Shown in pieces: positions 25,040 to 33,689 of a stretch of DNA of 64,000 bases (positions within the stretch are counted from its first letter, which is position 1; every line of letters begins with the position of its first letter). A program made the position numbers and the translations under genes. The notes beneath the pieces are model-generated. The model searched no databases. It was not told the DNA's origin and was given only the letters and a program-made list of their open reading frames with translations. The DNA is from Flavobacteriales bacterium. GTDB lineage: Bacteria > Bacteroidota > Bacteroidia > Flavobacteriales_F > PHOS-HE28. Where the stretch lies: the NCBI GenBank assembly GCA_026129465.1, contig JAHCIA010000001.1:1745964-1809963 (forward strand). The letters run 5' to 3'.

Positions 25040-26092
25040 ATGCAATTCACCGCAGCACAGATCGCCGAGCTCCTCGGTGGAGAGGTCGATGGCGACCCGC
25101 AGGTCCTGGTGAATGATCTGGCCAAGATCGAGGAGGCCCGCAGCGGCACCCTTACCTTCCTGGCCAACCCCAAGTATACCGAGCACCTCTACACCACCGG
25201 CGCCAGCATCGCCATCGTGGCGGCGGCCTTCGAGCCCCAGCGCACCCTGCCCAAGCGTCTCACGCTCATCCGCGTGGGCGACCCGCGAGCCGCCTTCACC
25301 GAGTTGCTGGATCGCTACACGCAGTTGCAGTACGACCGCAAGGGCATCGAACAACCCAGCTATGTGAGCCCCAAGGCCAGGCTGGGCCGCGACACCTACG
25401 TGGGCACCTTCAGCCATATCGGCGATGACGTCGTGCTGGAGGATGCCGTGAAGATCTTCCCAGGCTGCGTGATCGGCGATGGCGTGCGAATCGGCCGCGG
25501 CACGCTTTTGCACGCCGGTGTGAAGGTCTACCCCAAATGCGTCATCGGCGCCGGATGCGTCATCCACAGCGGTGTCATCATCGGAGCGGACGGATTCGGT
25601 TTCAGCACTGATGCCGAAGGCCGTTACGTGAAGATGGCCCAGGTGGGCAATGTGGTGATCGAGGACCAGGTGGAGATCGGCGCCAACACCACCATCGACC
25701 GCGCCACCATGGGCAGCACCATCATCCGCACCGGTGTGAAGCTGGACAACCTGATCCAGGTGGGCCACAACGCGGAGATCGGGGCGCACACGGTGATCGC
25801 CGCGCAGACCGGCATCGCGGGCAGCAGCAAGGTGGGCGCCCATTGCATGATCGGCGGGCAGGTGGGCATCGCGGGGCATCTCACCATCGGCGACCGCGTG
25901 CGCATCGCCGCCCAGAGCGGTATCGCCAGCGACATCCCCGAAGGCACCACCGTGCAGGGTTCTCCGGCCTTCCCCATCGTGGAATTCAAGCGCAGCCATA
26001 TCCTCTTCCGCCGCCTGCCCGAAATGGGCAAACGCCTGGGCGATCTGGAGCGCGGTCGATCCGGTGGGGAGCCTCCGGCGGCGGACCGGTAG
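25040..26092 (+). CDS. lpxD: UDP-3-O-acylglucosamine N-acyltransferase LpxD
   Basis: A 350-residue LpxD, third enzyme of lipid A synthesis, which adds an N-linked 3-hydroxyacyl chain from acyl-ACP to UDP-3-O-acylglucosamine. The N-terminal uridine-binding domain (residues about 1-110, FTAAQIAELLGGEVDG) is followed by a left-handed beta-helix of hexapeptide repeats with IIGADGFGFS and the catalytic-His segment IQVGHNAEIGAHTVIAAQ. Length and order match the family. It begins a block lpxD, lpxC/fabZ, lpxA that is standard in Bacteroidota, with a second LpxD-like gene at 30065. Confidence 0.95.
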   Translation: MQFTAAQIAELLGGEVDGDPQVLVNDLAKIEEARSGTLTFLANPKYTEHLYTTGASIAIVAAAFEPQRTLPKRLTLIRVGDPRAAFTELLDRYTQLQYDRKGIEQPSYVSPKARLGRDTYVGTFSHIGDDVVLEDAVKIFPGCVIGDGVRIGRGTLLHAGVKVYPKCVIGAGCVIHSGVIIGADGFGFSTDAEGRYVKMAQVGNVVIEDQVEIGANTTIDRATMGSTIIRTGVKLDNLIQVGHNAEIGAHTVIAAQTGIAGSSKVGAHCMIGGQVGIAGHLTIGDRVRIAAQSGIASDIPEGTTVQGSPAFPIVEFKRSHILFRRLPEMGKRLGDLERGRSGGEPPAADR

Positions 26093-26110
26093 CGCTTCGG
26101 CCCGGCGATC

Positions 26111-26118
26111 TACCTTCG
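26111..26118 (+). promoter_or_regulatory. Putative -7 element (TACCTTCG) of lpxC/fabZ
   Basis: TACCTTCG ends 43 nt before the ATG at 26162, in the 69-nt gap after lpxD. It suggests that lpxC/fabZ-lpxA also has its own promoter. Confidence 0.5.
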
Positions 26119-26161
26119 CCCGGCGAGGCCATCGTGATGTCCGAGGCCCCTTAGCAAGGCG

Positions 26162-27601
26162 ATGAGCGACCGGCAGCATACCCTGAGAAGCGAAGCCACG
26201 CTGCATGGTGTGGGACTCCATACCGGCGAACCTGTGGAGTTGACCCTTTGCCCGGCACCTGTGGGCCACGGCTACAAATTCCAGCGCACCGACCTGCCCG
26301 GCCAACCCGTGATCGAGGCCGATGCGGACCTGGTGGTGAGCACCGCGCGCGGCACCACCCTGGGCAAGGGCGAGGCCGTGGTGAACACCACCGAACACGT
26401 GCTCAGCGCGCTCTATGCCCTGGGCGTGGACAACTGCCTGCTGAAACTCACCGGTCCTGAAGTGCCCATCATGAACGGCAGTGCGCTGCCCTTCGTGGAG
26501 GCCATCGAAGCCGTGGGGCTGGAAGAACAGGACGCCGAACGGAACTGGTGGGTGCTGAAGGAACCCATCTGGTTCGAGACCGAGGAACGCGGCACCGAGA
26601 TGCTCGGCGTTCCCGCGCCGGGCGGCGAATTCCGGCTGACCGTGATGGTGGACTACAACAGCCCCGTGCTCGGCACCCAGCACGCCAGCATGTACCGGGC
26701 GGAGGAGTTCAAGACGGAGATCGCCCCCTGCCGCACGTTCGTCTTCCTGCGCGAACTGGAACAACTCGCCAAGGCGGGGCTGATCAAAGGTGGCGACCTG
26801 GACAACGCCATTGTGCTGGAGGACCGGGAGGGCACCACCCAGGAGGACCTGAAGGCGCTCGCCAAAGCCCTGAACAAACCCTACCAGGAAGTGGAGATCC
26901 GCCGCAATGGCGTGCTCAACACCACCGATCTGAAATTCTTCAACGAACCCGCGCGCCACAAGCTCATGGACATCATCGGCGACCTGGCGCTGGTGGGCCG
27001 TCCCATCAAGGGCCACATCCTCGCCGCACGGCCCGGCCATTTCGGCAACACCAGCTTCGCCAAGCGCATCAAGGCCAAGATGCGTGAAGAAGAGAAGAAC
27101 CCCGTGGCCCACCTGGACCTCACGGCTGAACCCTTGTATGACAACGCCGCGATCCACCGCCTCCTTCCCCACCGCTACCCCTTCCTGCTGGTGGACAAGG
27201 TGATGTCGATGGACAAGACCAGCATCATCGGCGTGAAGAACGTGACGCTGAACGAGCCGCACTTCACCGGCCATTTTCCCGGCAACCCCGTGATGCCCGG
27301 CGTGCTGCAGGTGGAGGCCATGGCGCAGGTGGGCGGCATCTTCGCCCTCAGCCAGGTGCCTGACCCCGAGAACTACACCACCTACTTCCTCAAGACCGAC
27401 GGCATCCGCTACCGGCGCAAGGTGGTACCCGGCGACACGCTCGTATTCCACCTCACCCTGATCACGCCCATCCGGCGCGGCTTGGTGCACATGCAGGGCC
27501 ACGGCTACGTGAACGGACAGCTCGCCGTGGAGGCCGAAATGATGGCCCAGATCGTGCGTGACAAGGTGCCTGCGGAAAAGAAGGCCAAGGCCGGCGCCTG
27601 A
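26162..27601 (+). CDS. lpxC/fabZ: Bifunctional LpxC deacetylase / FabZ dehydratase
   Basis: A 479-residue fusion found in Bacteroidota. Residues about 1-315 are LpxC, the zinc deacetylase that commits UDP-3-O-acyl-GlcNAc to lipid A: TLHGVGLHTGEPVELTLCP, TEHVLSALYALGVDN with a zinc His, and RHKLMDIIGDLALVG with further His/Asp ligands. Residues about 325-479 are FabZ, the (3R)-hydroxyacyl-ACP dehydratase, with IHRLLPHRYPFLLVDKV and the catalytic HFPGNPVMPGVLQVEAMAQ. The pairing joins the two enzymes that compete for the 3-hydroxyacyl-ACP pool. LpxA follows 5 nt after its stop. Confidence 0.97.
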   Translation: MSDRQHTLRSEATLHGVGLHTGEPVELTLCPAPVGHGYKFQRTDLPGQPVIEADADLVVSTARGTTLGKGEAVVNTTEHVLSALYALGVDNCLLKLTGPEVPIMNGSALPFVEAIEAVGLEEQDAERNWWVLKEPIWFETEERGTEMLGVPAPGGEFRLTVMVDYNSPVLGTQHASMYRAEEFKTEIAPCRTFVFLRELEQLAKAGLIKGGDLDNAIVLEDREGTTQEDLKALAKALNKPYQEVEIRRNGVLNTTDLKFFNEPARHKLMDIIGDLALVGRPIKGHILAARPGHFGNTSFAKRIKAKMREEEKNPVAHLDLTAEPLYDNAAIHRLLPHRYPFLLVDKVMSMDKTSIIGVKNVTLNEPHFTGHFPGNPVMPGVLQVEAMAQVGGIFALSQVPDPENYTTYFLKTDGIRYRRKVVPGDTLVFHLTLITPIRRGLVHMQGHGYVNGQLAVEAEMMAQIVRDKVPAEKKAKAGA

Positions 27602-27606
27602 ACATC

Positions 27607-28389
27607 ATGAGCATCTCACCACACGCCTTCGTGCACCCCGACGCCAAGCTCGGGAAGGATGTCGTCGTGGAGCCTTTCGCCACCCTGCAGGCCGATGTGA
27701 CGGTGGGCGATGGCACCTGGATCGGGCCCAGCGCGGTGCTGATGAACGGCACCCGCGTGGGCAGCAAGTGCCGCATCTTCCCCGGTGCGGTCATCGGCGC
27801 CATCCCGCAGGACCTGAAGTTCGCCGGCGAATACACCACGGCCGAAGTGGGCGATGGCACCACCATACGCGAGTGCGTCACCATCAATCGCGGCACCGCC
27901 GACCGCCTGAAGACCGCCGTAGGAGCCAATTGCCTGCTGATGGCCTACGTGCATCTGGCGCACGATTGCATCGTGGGCGACCATGTGGTGATCGCCAACA
28001 GCGTGAACCTCGCCGGCCACGTCACCATCGACGACTGGGCCATCCTGGAAGGCAACGTGGCGGTGCAGCAATTCATCCACATCGGTGCGCACAGCTTCAT
28101 CGCCGGGGCCAGCCTGGTGCGCAAGAACGTGCCGCCCTTCGTGAAAGCCGCCCGCGAGCCGCTGAGCTATGTGGGCGTGAACGTGGTGGGCCTGCGTCGC
28201 CGCGGATTCAAGGACGACGCCATCGCGCGCATCGAGGACATCTACCGCGAGATCTTCGTGCGCAACAGCAACGTGGAGCGCGCCGTGCAGAACGTGGAGC
28301 AGACCATGGCCCGCAGCCCCGAACGCGGCCTCATCCTCGATTTCATCCGCAACAGCCCGCGTGGCATCATGCGGGGGCTCACGGAATGA
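27607..28389 (+). CDS. lpxA: Acyl-ACP:UDP-N-acetylglucosamine O-acyltransferase LpxA
   Basis: A 260-residue LpxA, the first enzyme of lipid A synthesis, which transfers a 3-hydroxyacyl chain to the 3-OH of UDP-GlcNAc. Hexapeptide beta-helix from residue 1 (ISPHAFVHPDAKLGKDVVVEPF), the AIPQDLKFAGEYT block, catalytic-His segment YVHLAHDCIVGDHVVIAN and the helical C-terminus (KDDAIARIEDIYREIFV) all match. It is 5 nt behind lpxC/fabZ, so co-transcribed and probably translationally coupled. Confidence 0.96.
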   Translation: MSISPHAFVHPDAKLGKDVVVEPFATLQADVTVGDGTWIGPSAVLMNGTRVGSKCRIFPGAVIGAIPQDLKFAGEYTTAEVGDGTTIRECVTINRGTADRLKTAVGANCLLMAYVHLAHDCIVGDHVVIANSVNLAGHVTIDDWAILEGNVAVQQFIHIGAHSFIAGASLVRKNVPPFVKAAREPLSYVGVNVVGLRRRGFKDDAIARIEDIYREIFVRNSNVERAVQNVEQTMARSPERGLILDFIRNSPRGIMRGLTE

Positions 28390-28425
28390 GCATGGGCGTT
28401 GGGGCCAATGAAGGGTTGACAGGGC

Positions 28426-29058
28426 ATGGAGATCATCCTGCGTGATATCGCGAAGCAATTCGGCCGCGAGGTGGTCGTCCAAGGCGTGTCGTTGAAGCTG
28501 GCCTCCGGCTCACGCACGGCGATCCTGGGTCCGAACGGAAGCGGCAAGAGCACCCTGCTCCAATTGGTGGGCGGGGCATTGGCCCCCACCTCGGGGTCGA
28601 TCGAACACCGCACTGGCCAAGGCGCCATTCCGCAGGAAGCGGTGTACCGCCACATGAGCGTCGCGGCGCCCTACCTCGGACTCTATGAAGAGCTGTCCCT
28701 GCGGCAGACGATCGCCTTCCATGCGCGCTTCAAACCCCTGCGCAACGGGTTGCGGCCCGAGGAGGTGGCCGGCATCGCCAGACTGGAACACGCCCTGGAA
28801 AAGCCTGTGCGGCACTTCAGCAGCGGCATGAAGCAACGTGTGAAGCTCGCCCTGGCCATTCTCAGCGACACCCCTTTGCTGCTGCTGGACGAACCCGCCA
28901 GCAATCTGGACGCCACCGCCATCGCCTGGTACGTTGACCTGCTCGGCGGACACCTCGATGGACGCACCCTGCTGGTGGCCAGCAATGCCCAACAGGACGA
29001 ATTCGCCCTGTGCCACGACCGCCTGGAAGTGGAGCGCTTCAAGGCCCTGCCGGGATAG
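28426..29058 (+). CDS. ABC transporter ATP-binding protein
   Basis: A 210-residue ABC ATPase with Walker A GPNGSGKST, a Q-loop region, signature FSSGMKQRVKLALA and Walker B LLLLDEPASNLD followed by an atypical switch region (VASNAQQDEF), where the usual H-loop histidine is not evident. Size and style resemble CcmA/GldA-type single-domain ATPases. No permease lies next to it, so its partner must be encoded elsewhere. It follows lpxA by 36 nt, without a clear -7 box, and may be read from the lipid A transcript. Confidence 0.85.
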   Translation: MEIILRDIAKQFGREVVVQGVSLKLASGSRTAILGPNGSGKSTLLQLVGGALAPTSGSIEHRTGQGAIPQEAVYRHMSVAAPYLGLYEELSLRQTIAFHARFKPLRNGLRPEEVAGIARLEHALEKPVRHFSSGMKQRVKLALAILSDTPLLLLDEPASNLDATAIAWYVDLLGGHLDGRTLLVASNAQQDEFALCHDRLEVERFKALPG

Positions 29059-29142
29059 GTCGCCGGCCACTCGCTCGCTCCATGGCAGGATGGCAGCCAT
29101 CTTCAACCTCCAGCGGGCTTCAGCCACCAACCGAAAAGGGCC

Positions 29143-29150
29143 TATTTTCG
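29143..29150 (+). promoter_or_regulatory. Putative -7 element (TATTTTCG) of efp
   Basis: TATTTTCG ends 26 nt before the efp ATG at 29177, within the gap following the ABC ATPase gene. Confidence 0.55.
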
Positions 29151-29176
29151 CCGCCCGAACGAAATAGCACCGCCGC

Positions 29177-29740
29177 ATGGCCACCACCGCCGACGTCAAC
29201 GTAGGTTCCTACATCCGCTACAATGGGGACATCTGCCAGATCATGGAATGGCAGCACCGCACCCCGGGCAACCTGCGCGCCTTCTACCAGGGCAAGATGC
29301 GCAACCTGCGCAACGGCAAACTCGCCGAGAACCGTTTCCGCAGCGGGGAATCCCTGGAACTGCTGCGGGTGGAGGTGCACGAACTGCAATACCTCTACCG
29401 CGACGGCGACAACCTGGTGTGCATGGACCGGGAGACCTTCGACCAGAAGTACATTCCCGTGGGACTCTTCGGCAATGCCCTCGGATTCATGAAGGAGGAG
29501 ATGATCGTGCAGGTCGGCTTCGAGAGCGAGGTGCCCATCTTCGCCCGCCCGCCCAAGGTGGTGGAGCTGGAAGTGACCTACACGGAGACCGCCGTGAAGG
29601 GCGATACCAGCAGCAAGGTGATGAAGGCCGCCACCCTGGACACGGGCGTGGAGATCAGCGTGCCCAGCTTCGTGGAGATCGGCACCGTGGTGCGCGTGGA
29701 CACCGAGACCGGCGAGTACCTGGACCGGGTGAAGAAGTAG
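29177..29740 (+). CDS. efp: Elongation factor P
   Basis: A 187-residue EF-P with its three beta-barrel domains: N-terminal KOW-like domain (residues 1-65), middle domain, and OB domain ending GEYLDRVKK. EF-P enters the ribosomal E site to relieve stalling at polyproline. The exposed loop that normally carries a modified Lys (PGKGxA in E. coli, Lys34) reads RTPGNLRAF here, with Asn32 at the tip and Arg34 two residues on. So lysylation by EpmA-type enzymes is not expected, and no modification gene is adjacent. The placement beside lpx genes is common in Bacteroidota. A possible terminator lies 37 nt downstream. Confidence 0.95.
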   Translation: MATTADVNVGSYIRYNGDICQIMEWQHRTPGNLRAFYQGKMRNLRNGKLAENRFRSGESLELLRVEVHELQYLYRDGDNLVCMDRETFDQKYIPVGLFGNALGFMKEEMIVQVGFESEVPIFARPPKVVELEVTYTETAVKGDTSSKVMKAATLDTGVEISVPSFVEIGTVVRVDTETGEYLDRVKK

Positions 29741-29776
29741 GCCGGGGCCACGACCTCCAAGCGTCCCAGCCGCGAA

Positions 29777-29803
29777 GGGCCAGTGCTCTTCAAGAGTCGG
29801 CCC
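29777..29803 (+). terminator. Candidate terminator after efp
   Basis: GGGCC (29777-29781) pairs with GGCCC (29799-29803), enclosing CTCT/AGAG (29786-29789 with 29793-29796). The hairpin lies 37 nt after the efp stop and has no T-run, as is usual in this genome, so confidence is limited. Confidence 0.4.
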
Positions 29804-30039
29804 AAGGTCGAGGATCGATCGGTCCAGCTTGGTGTGCAAGGGGCTGAGGCCCACCGATACTGGTCAAGGATCGCCTTGGATGGACTTTGATGGTACGATA
29901 GGTATCGGACGGCAATGCCTCTTCCCAGGAATGCCTGTGGGCCTTGGACGGACCGGGGATACACGTTCATTCATGTCCATTCATGGTTCGCTGCGCCAAG
30001 GCGCGTCGGCCCTGAGCGGTCGCACAATACGAGGGCCTC

Positions 30040-30047
30040 TACCTTTG
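30040..30047 (+). promoter_or_regulatory. Putative -7 element (TACCTTTG) of the second lpxD-like gene
   Basis: TACCTTTG is a perfect TAnnTTTG match ending 17 nt before the GTG at 30065. It supports that GTG over the ATG 150 nt upstream. Confidence 0.6.
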
Positions 30048-30064
30048 GCCCACATCGCCCGGCC

Positions 30065-30988
30065 GTGCTACTCGATCCCCCCCACTCCGCATCCGACATC
30101 GCGCGTTGGCTCGGCGCCCAAGTGCTGGGCCGCGCCGATCTGCCCGTCACCGGCATCAACGAGATCAACCGTGTGGAGGCCGGCGACCTGGTCTTCGTGG
30201 ACCATCCGAAGTACTACGACAAAGCCCTGCGCAGCGCCGCCACCACCATCCTCATCGACAAGGCCGTGGAGGTGCCCGAAGGCAAGGCGCTCATCGTCAG
30301 CGACGATCCCTGCCGCGACTACAACCGGCTGGTGGAGCGCTTCATGCCGCGCCGGTATTGGGATCAGGCGGATGCGGCCATCGGCGAAGGCAGCCGGGTG
30401 CATCCCAGTGCGATGCTCGGGCCGGACGTGGTCATCGGCCGCGGATGCATCATCCATCCCGGGGTGGTCATCTACGAGCGCACCACGATCGGCGACCGCG
30501 TGATCGTGCATGCCAACACGGTGATCGGCGCGGATCCCTTCTACTACAAGAAGCGCTCCGCCGGCTATGAAAAGATGCCGCCCGGAGGCAGTGTCACCAT
30601 CGGCGACGACGTGGAGATCGGCGCGCTATGCACCATCGACCGCGGGGTGAGCGCCGACACGCGCATCGGCCGTGGCACCAAGATCGACAACCACGTGCAG
30701 GTGGGCCACGACACCATCATCGGAGAACATTGCCTGATCGCCGCGCATGTGGGCATCAGCGGCGCCGTGGTGATCGAGGATGGCGTGACGCTCTGGGGCC
30801 AGGTGGGCGTGCCCAGCAAACTGCGCATCGGCGCGGGCGCCACGGTGCTGGGCCAGAGCGGCCTGATCAATTCACTGGAGGGCGGCAGGACCTACTTCGG
30901 CAGTCCCGCCGGGGAATGGAAGGCCAAAATGCGCGAGATCGCGCTTCTGGGCCGCCTGCCGGAGCTGTTCAAGAAGCCCAAGGACTGA
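30065..30988 (+). CDS. Second LpxD-like UDP-3-O-acylglucosamine N-acyltransferase
   Basis: A 307-residue LpxD paralogue, shorter than the enzyme at 25040. The N-terminal domain has ITGINEINRVEAGDLVFVDHPKYYDKAL-type sequence (here VTGINEINRVEAGD), typical of the second LpxD of Bacteroidota, and the beta-helix includes VIGADPFYYKKR and the likely catalytic segment HVQVGHDTIIGEHCLIAA. No ATG lies near the domain start; the frame opens at an ATG 50 codons earlier, but that stretch is not protein-like and a perfect -7 box precedes the GTG at 30065. It may acylate a different intermediate or use another chain length. The PP2C phosphatase gene follows 4 nt later. Confidence 0.85.
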   Translation: MLLDPPHSASDIARWLGAQVLGRADLPVTGINEINRVEAGDLVFVDHPKYYDKALRSAATTILIDKAVEVPEGKALIVSDDPCRDYNRLVERFMPRRYWDQADAAIGEGSRVHPSAMLGPDVVIGRGCIIHPGVVIYERTTIGDRVIVHANTVIGADPFYYKKRSAGYEKMPPGGSVTIGDDVEIGALCTIDRGVSADTRIGRGTKIDNHVQVGHDTIIGEHCLIAAHVGISGAVVIEDGVTLWGQVGVPSKLRIGAGATVLGQSGLINSLEGGRTYFGSPAGEWKAKMREIALLGRLPELFKKPKD

Positions 30989-30992
30989 GAAC

Positions 30993-32219
30993 ATGGCCCG
31001 CCTGGAGCGCATCGTGGAGCGGTTGGAGTTGAAGGAATTCCAGCTGCGCGCACTGCTCGATGTCACCAAGGCCATCAACGCCAACATGGATCGCGGCGAT
31101 CTGCTGGCGCTCTATGAGCGCATCGTTCGCGAGGACCTCGGCATCACCCGGCTGATGCTCTTCGAGAAAGCCGAGCGGTGGGAACGCATCCTCAGCTATG
31201 GCCACACGGGCCGGGCCGAGGACCTCGATGTGGAGCGGATCTTCAGCGCCTACCAGGACATCCAGGTGATCAATTCAGAAAGCGCCGGCAGCCTCGGCGC
31301 CTTCGATGTGGCCGTGCCCGTTTACCACCGAGAACAGCCACTGGCCTTCCTGCTGATCGGTGATATCGATGAGGAGGAGCAGCGCATGAGCCCCACGGTG
31401 AAGCACCTCAACTTCATCCAGACACTCACCAACCTGATCGTGGTGGCCATGGAGAACAAGCGGCTGGCGAGGCAGGCGCTGCTGCAGGAACGTGCGCGCC
31501 GCGAATTGGAGCTCGCCGCCGAGATGCAGAGCATGCTGGTGCCGCGCGAGTTGCCGAACGATTCCCGCATACAGGCCGACGCGTGGTACCAGCCCCATGG
31601 GCAGGTGGGCGGCGACTACTACGATCTGGTTCGCCTCAATGAGGATGAACTGGTGCTGTGCGTGGCCGATGTGAGTGGCAAGGGCATGGCTGCCGCGCTG
31701 CTGATGAGCAACTTCCAGGCGAACATCCGCGCGCTGGCCCACGAGGCCGCCACGGACCTGCCCGCACTGGTGGCGCTGCTCAACGACAAGGTGAACGCCA
31801 GCGCGCGCGGTGAACGCTTCATCACCCTCTTCATCGCGCATGCGGACCTGCGCACGCGGCGGCTGCGCTACGTAAGCGCCGGGCACAATGCCGCCTTGCT
31901 CCAGACCGGTGCCGGCATCGCCCGGCTCAGCGACGGCTGCGTGGCCCTGGGCATGTTGCCTTCGCTGCCATTCCTCAAACCAGGAGAGCGTGATCTGCCT
32001 CCGGGCAGCACCCTGCTCTGCTACACCGATGGCTTGGTGGAGCAGGAGAACGCCGCGGGCGAGGAACTGGGCACACAGGAAGTGGAACGGTTGCTGACGA
32101 TGCACGAAAGTGAAGGCCCCGCCCGCATCGGTCAGGCATTGAAAGCGGCCTACGAGCTGCACCGCGGCGACCAGCCATTCCTGGACGATATCGCCGTGCT
32201 GACCTGCCGCTTCGAATAG
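30993..32219 (+). CDS. PP2C-type (SpoIIE/RsbU) serine/threonine phosphatase with sensor domain
   Basis: A 408-residue regulatory phosphatase. Residues about 1-165 form a GAF-like sensor preceded by a short coiled segment (ERIVERLELKEFQLRALLDVTKAINAN); a helical linker ERARRELELAAEMQSMLVPRELP leads to the SpoIIE/PP2C catalytic domain with GGDYYDLVRL, VADVSGKGMAAALLMSNFQ and SLLCYTDGLVE-like (LLCYTDGLVEQ), which supply the metal-binding Asp residues. Such proteins dephosphorylate anti-anti-sigma factors or related partners. No STAS or anti-sigma gene is adjacent. It is 4 nt behind the second lpxD-like gene, suggesting one transcript. Confidence 0.92.
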   Translation: MARLERIVERLELKEFQLRALLDVTKAINANMDRGDLLALYERIVREDLGITRLMLFEKAERWERILSYGHTGRAEDLDVERIFSAYQDIQVINSESAGSLGAFDVAVPVYHREQPLAFLLIGDIDEEEQRMSPTVKHLNFIQTLTNLIVVAMENKRLARQALLQERARRELELAAEMQSMLVPRELPNDSRIQADAWYQPHGQVGGDYYDLVRLNEDELVLCVADVSGKGMAAALLMSNFQANIRALAHEAATDLPALVALLNDKVNASARGERFITLFIAHADLRTRRLRYVSAGHNAALLQTGAGIARLSDGCVALGMLPSLPFLKPGERDLPPGSTLLCYTDGLVEQENAAGEELGTQEVERLLTMHESEGPARIGQALKAAYELHRGDQPFLDDIAVLTCRFE

Positions 32220-32227
32220 TAGCCGGA

Positions 32228-33685
32228 TCAGCCCTGCGGCGAAGGGGCCAGGCTTTCCCGCGTCGAGGTCTTCGGATACTTCAGGTCCATCAGCACCACG
32301 ATCGCCGTGAACGCCCAGAAAGGCACCGAAGCCTTGTCCAGGTCGAGGAAGTTGTTGAGCACACCGTGCAGATAGTAGGTCACCAGCCCCAGGAACGCCG
32401 CGGTGAGCAACCTTCGGTCGTCGCCCGGCGGTATGCGCTTGTAGAGCCGAAGGGACACCACGGTGGTGACGCCCACCAGGAGCAACATCAGCAACATGCC
32501 CAGGACACCCTGCTCCGATAGCGGCCCGAGATACTCGCTGTGCGCATTGCCCTGCAGCCCGAAATTGGTGCTGATGATGGTGCGCTCCGAGGAGGCCTGG
32601 AAAGGCGCGTACTGGAACATGTAGGTGCCCGGTCCCCAGCCGAAGAGGGGCCGCTCCTTCCACATGCGGATGGCCGAATTCCAGCGGTTGATGCGTTCCA
32701 GGTTGGAGGCGTCGCTGGAAATGTTCGAGATGGAGCGCACGTGCTCGCCCAGGTCGTCCGATGACTCCTCGCGGTTGCGCTCCAGCGCGATGGTGATCTG
32801 CTCCTCGTTGGCCCAATAGACGCCACCGGCCGCCACCAGCGTGAGCGCCACCACCCACAGTGGAATGCGCAGGCGCATCACCAGGAAAACGCCCAGCGCG
32901 CCCACCAGGCTCACCCAGGCGGCGCGCGTGTAGGAGAACACCAGGCCGGTGACCAGCAGCAGCAGAAGAAGCATGGCCACGGTGCGCCGCGTGCGCGAAT
33001 AGCCCGGCATGCCGATGGCCGCCACCACGAAGGGCAGGAAGAAGGCGATCACAGCGCCGTAGCTCGTGTGGTCCTTGAAGAAGGGGCTCATCACCCAGTG
33101 CCCGGGATCGTGCGCGAACTCATATTGGGCGTGGTGGACCAGGGTGTACACCACCACGATGGACAATCCTCCCAGAAAGGCCCACATGAAGCGGTGCATC
33201 TCGCTGGAACGCTCGAAGAGGCGTGAGGCCACGAAGAACATGCAGGTGATGAACCAGAGCTGGGCGGTGAAGGACTTGATGGAGACCAAGGGCATGCTGC
33301 TGGGCACGATGGTGGCAGCCATCCAAAGGAGTTGCGCCACGATGATGCCCGTTATCGGATGCCGCCACACACGGGGATCGAGGACGCGCTTCTCCATGGC
33401 GGACTTCAGCAGGAAGAGCAGCATCACGCCCACCATCAACGGCTCGGTGGGCAGGCTCACGCCGATGCCGCCGAGTTCCAGTTCCTCCAGGTTGATGGAG
33501 AGCGGCGTGGCGAAGGCGATGAACAGGATGAGCCGGTCCAGCGAGGCCATCATGGCCCACACCACCAGCAGCGCCGCGGGAAGCAGGTTCAGCCAGTAGA
33601 TCTCCTTGGCGGTGAGCAGGGCGTTCACCAGCACGAAGGCCACGCAGATGGCCAGGATCCAATGGTCCTTCAGCGACCGTGCCAT
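32228..33685 (-). CDS. O-antigen ligase family membrane protein
   Basis: A 485-residue membrane protein with about 11-12 helices and one large periplasmic loop (about residues 305-390) ending in the Wzy/WaaL signature GWGPGTYMFQYAPF and NAHSEYLGPLSEQGVLGML, where the His is probably functional. Proteins of this fold ligate or polymerise lipid-linked glycans at the periplasmic face. It is the last gene of a leftward three-gene unit with two Wzz-type chain-length proteins, so polymerase (Wzy) and ligase are both plausible roles. Confidence 0.88.
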   Translation of the reverse strand: MARSLKDHWILAICVAFVLVNALLTAKEIYWLNLLPAALLVVWAMMASLDRLILFIAFATPLSINLEELELGGIGVSLPTEPLMVGVMLLFLLKSAMEKRVLDPRVWRHPITGIIVAQLLWMAATIVPSSMPLVSIKSFTAQLWFITCMFFVASRLFERSSEMHRFMWAFLGGLSIVVVYTLVHHAQYEFAHDPGHWVMSPFFKDHTSYGAVIAFFLPFVVAAIGMPGYSRTRRTVAMLLLLLLVTGLVFSYTRAAWVSLVGALGVFLVMRLRIPLWVVALTLVAAGGVYWANEEQITIALERNREESSDDLGEHVRSISNISSDASNLERINRWNSAIRMWKERPLFGWGPGTYMFQYAPFQASSERTIISTNFGLQGNAHSEYLGPLSEQGVLGMLLMLLLVGVTTVVSLRLYKRIPPGDDRRLLTAAFLGLVTYYLHGVLNNFLDLDKASVPFWAFTAIVVLMDLKYPKTSTRESLAPSPQG

Positions 33686-33689
33686 GGGC

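Larger units (their letters stand above)
29741..30064. other. 324-nt intergenic region between efp and the second lpxD-like gene
   Basis: The largest gene-free gap in the window. It holds a candidate terminator hairpin at 29777-29803 and, near its end, the TACCTTTG box at 30040. Open frames through it on both strands lack any protein-like character. A short stem (CAAGG-ATCG-CCTTG, 29865-29878) is too weak to call a non-coding RNA. No tRNA fold was seen. Confidence 0.5.

Noticed and set aside
29741-30064. tRNA or other structured RNA in the largest intergenic gap
   Set aside because: No cloverleaf, T-loop or conserved RNA core could be recognised; only a terminator-like hairpin and a -7 box are supported.
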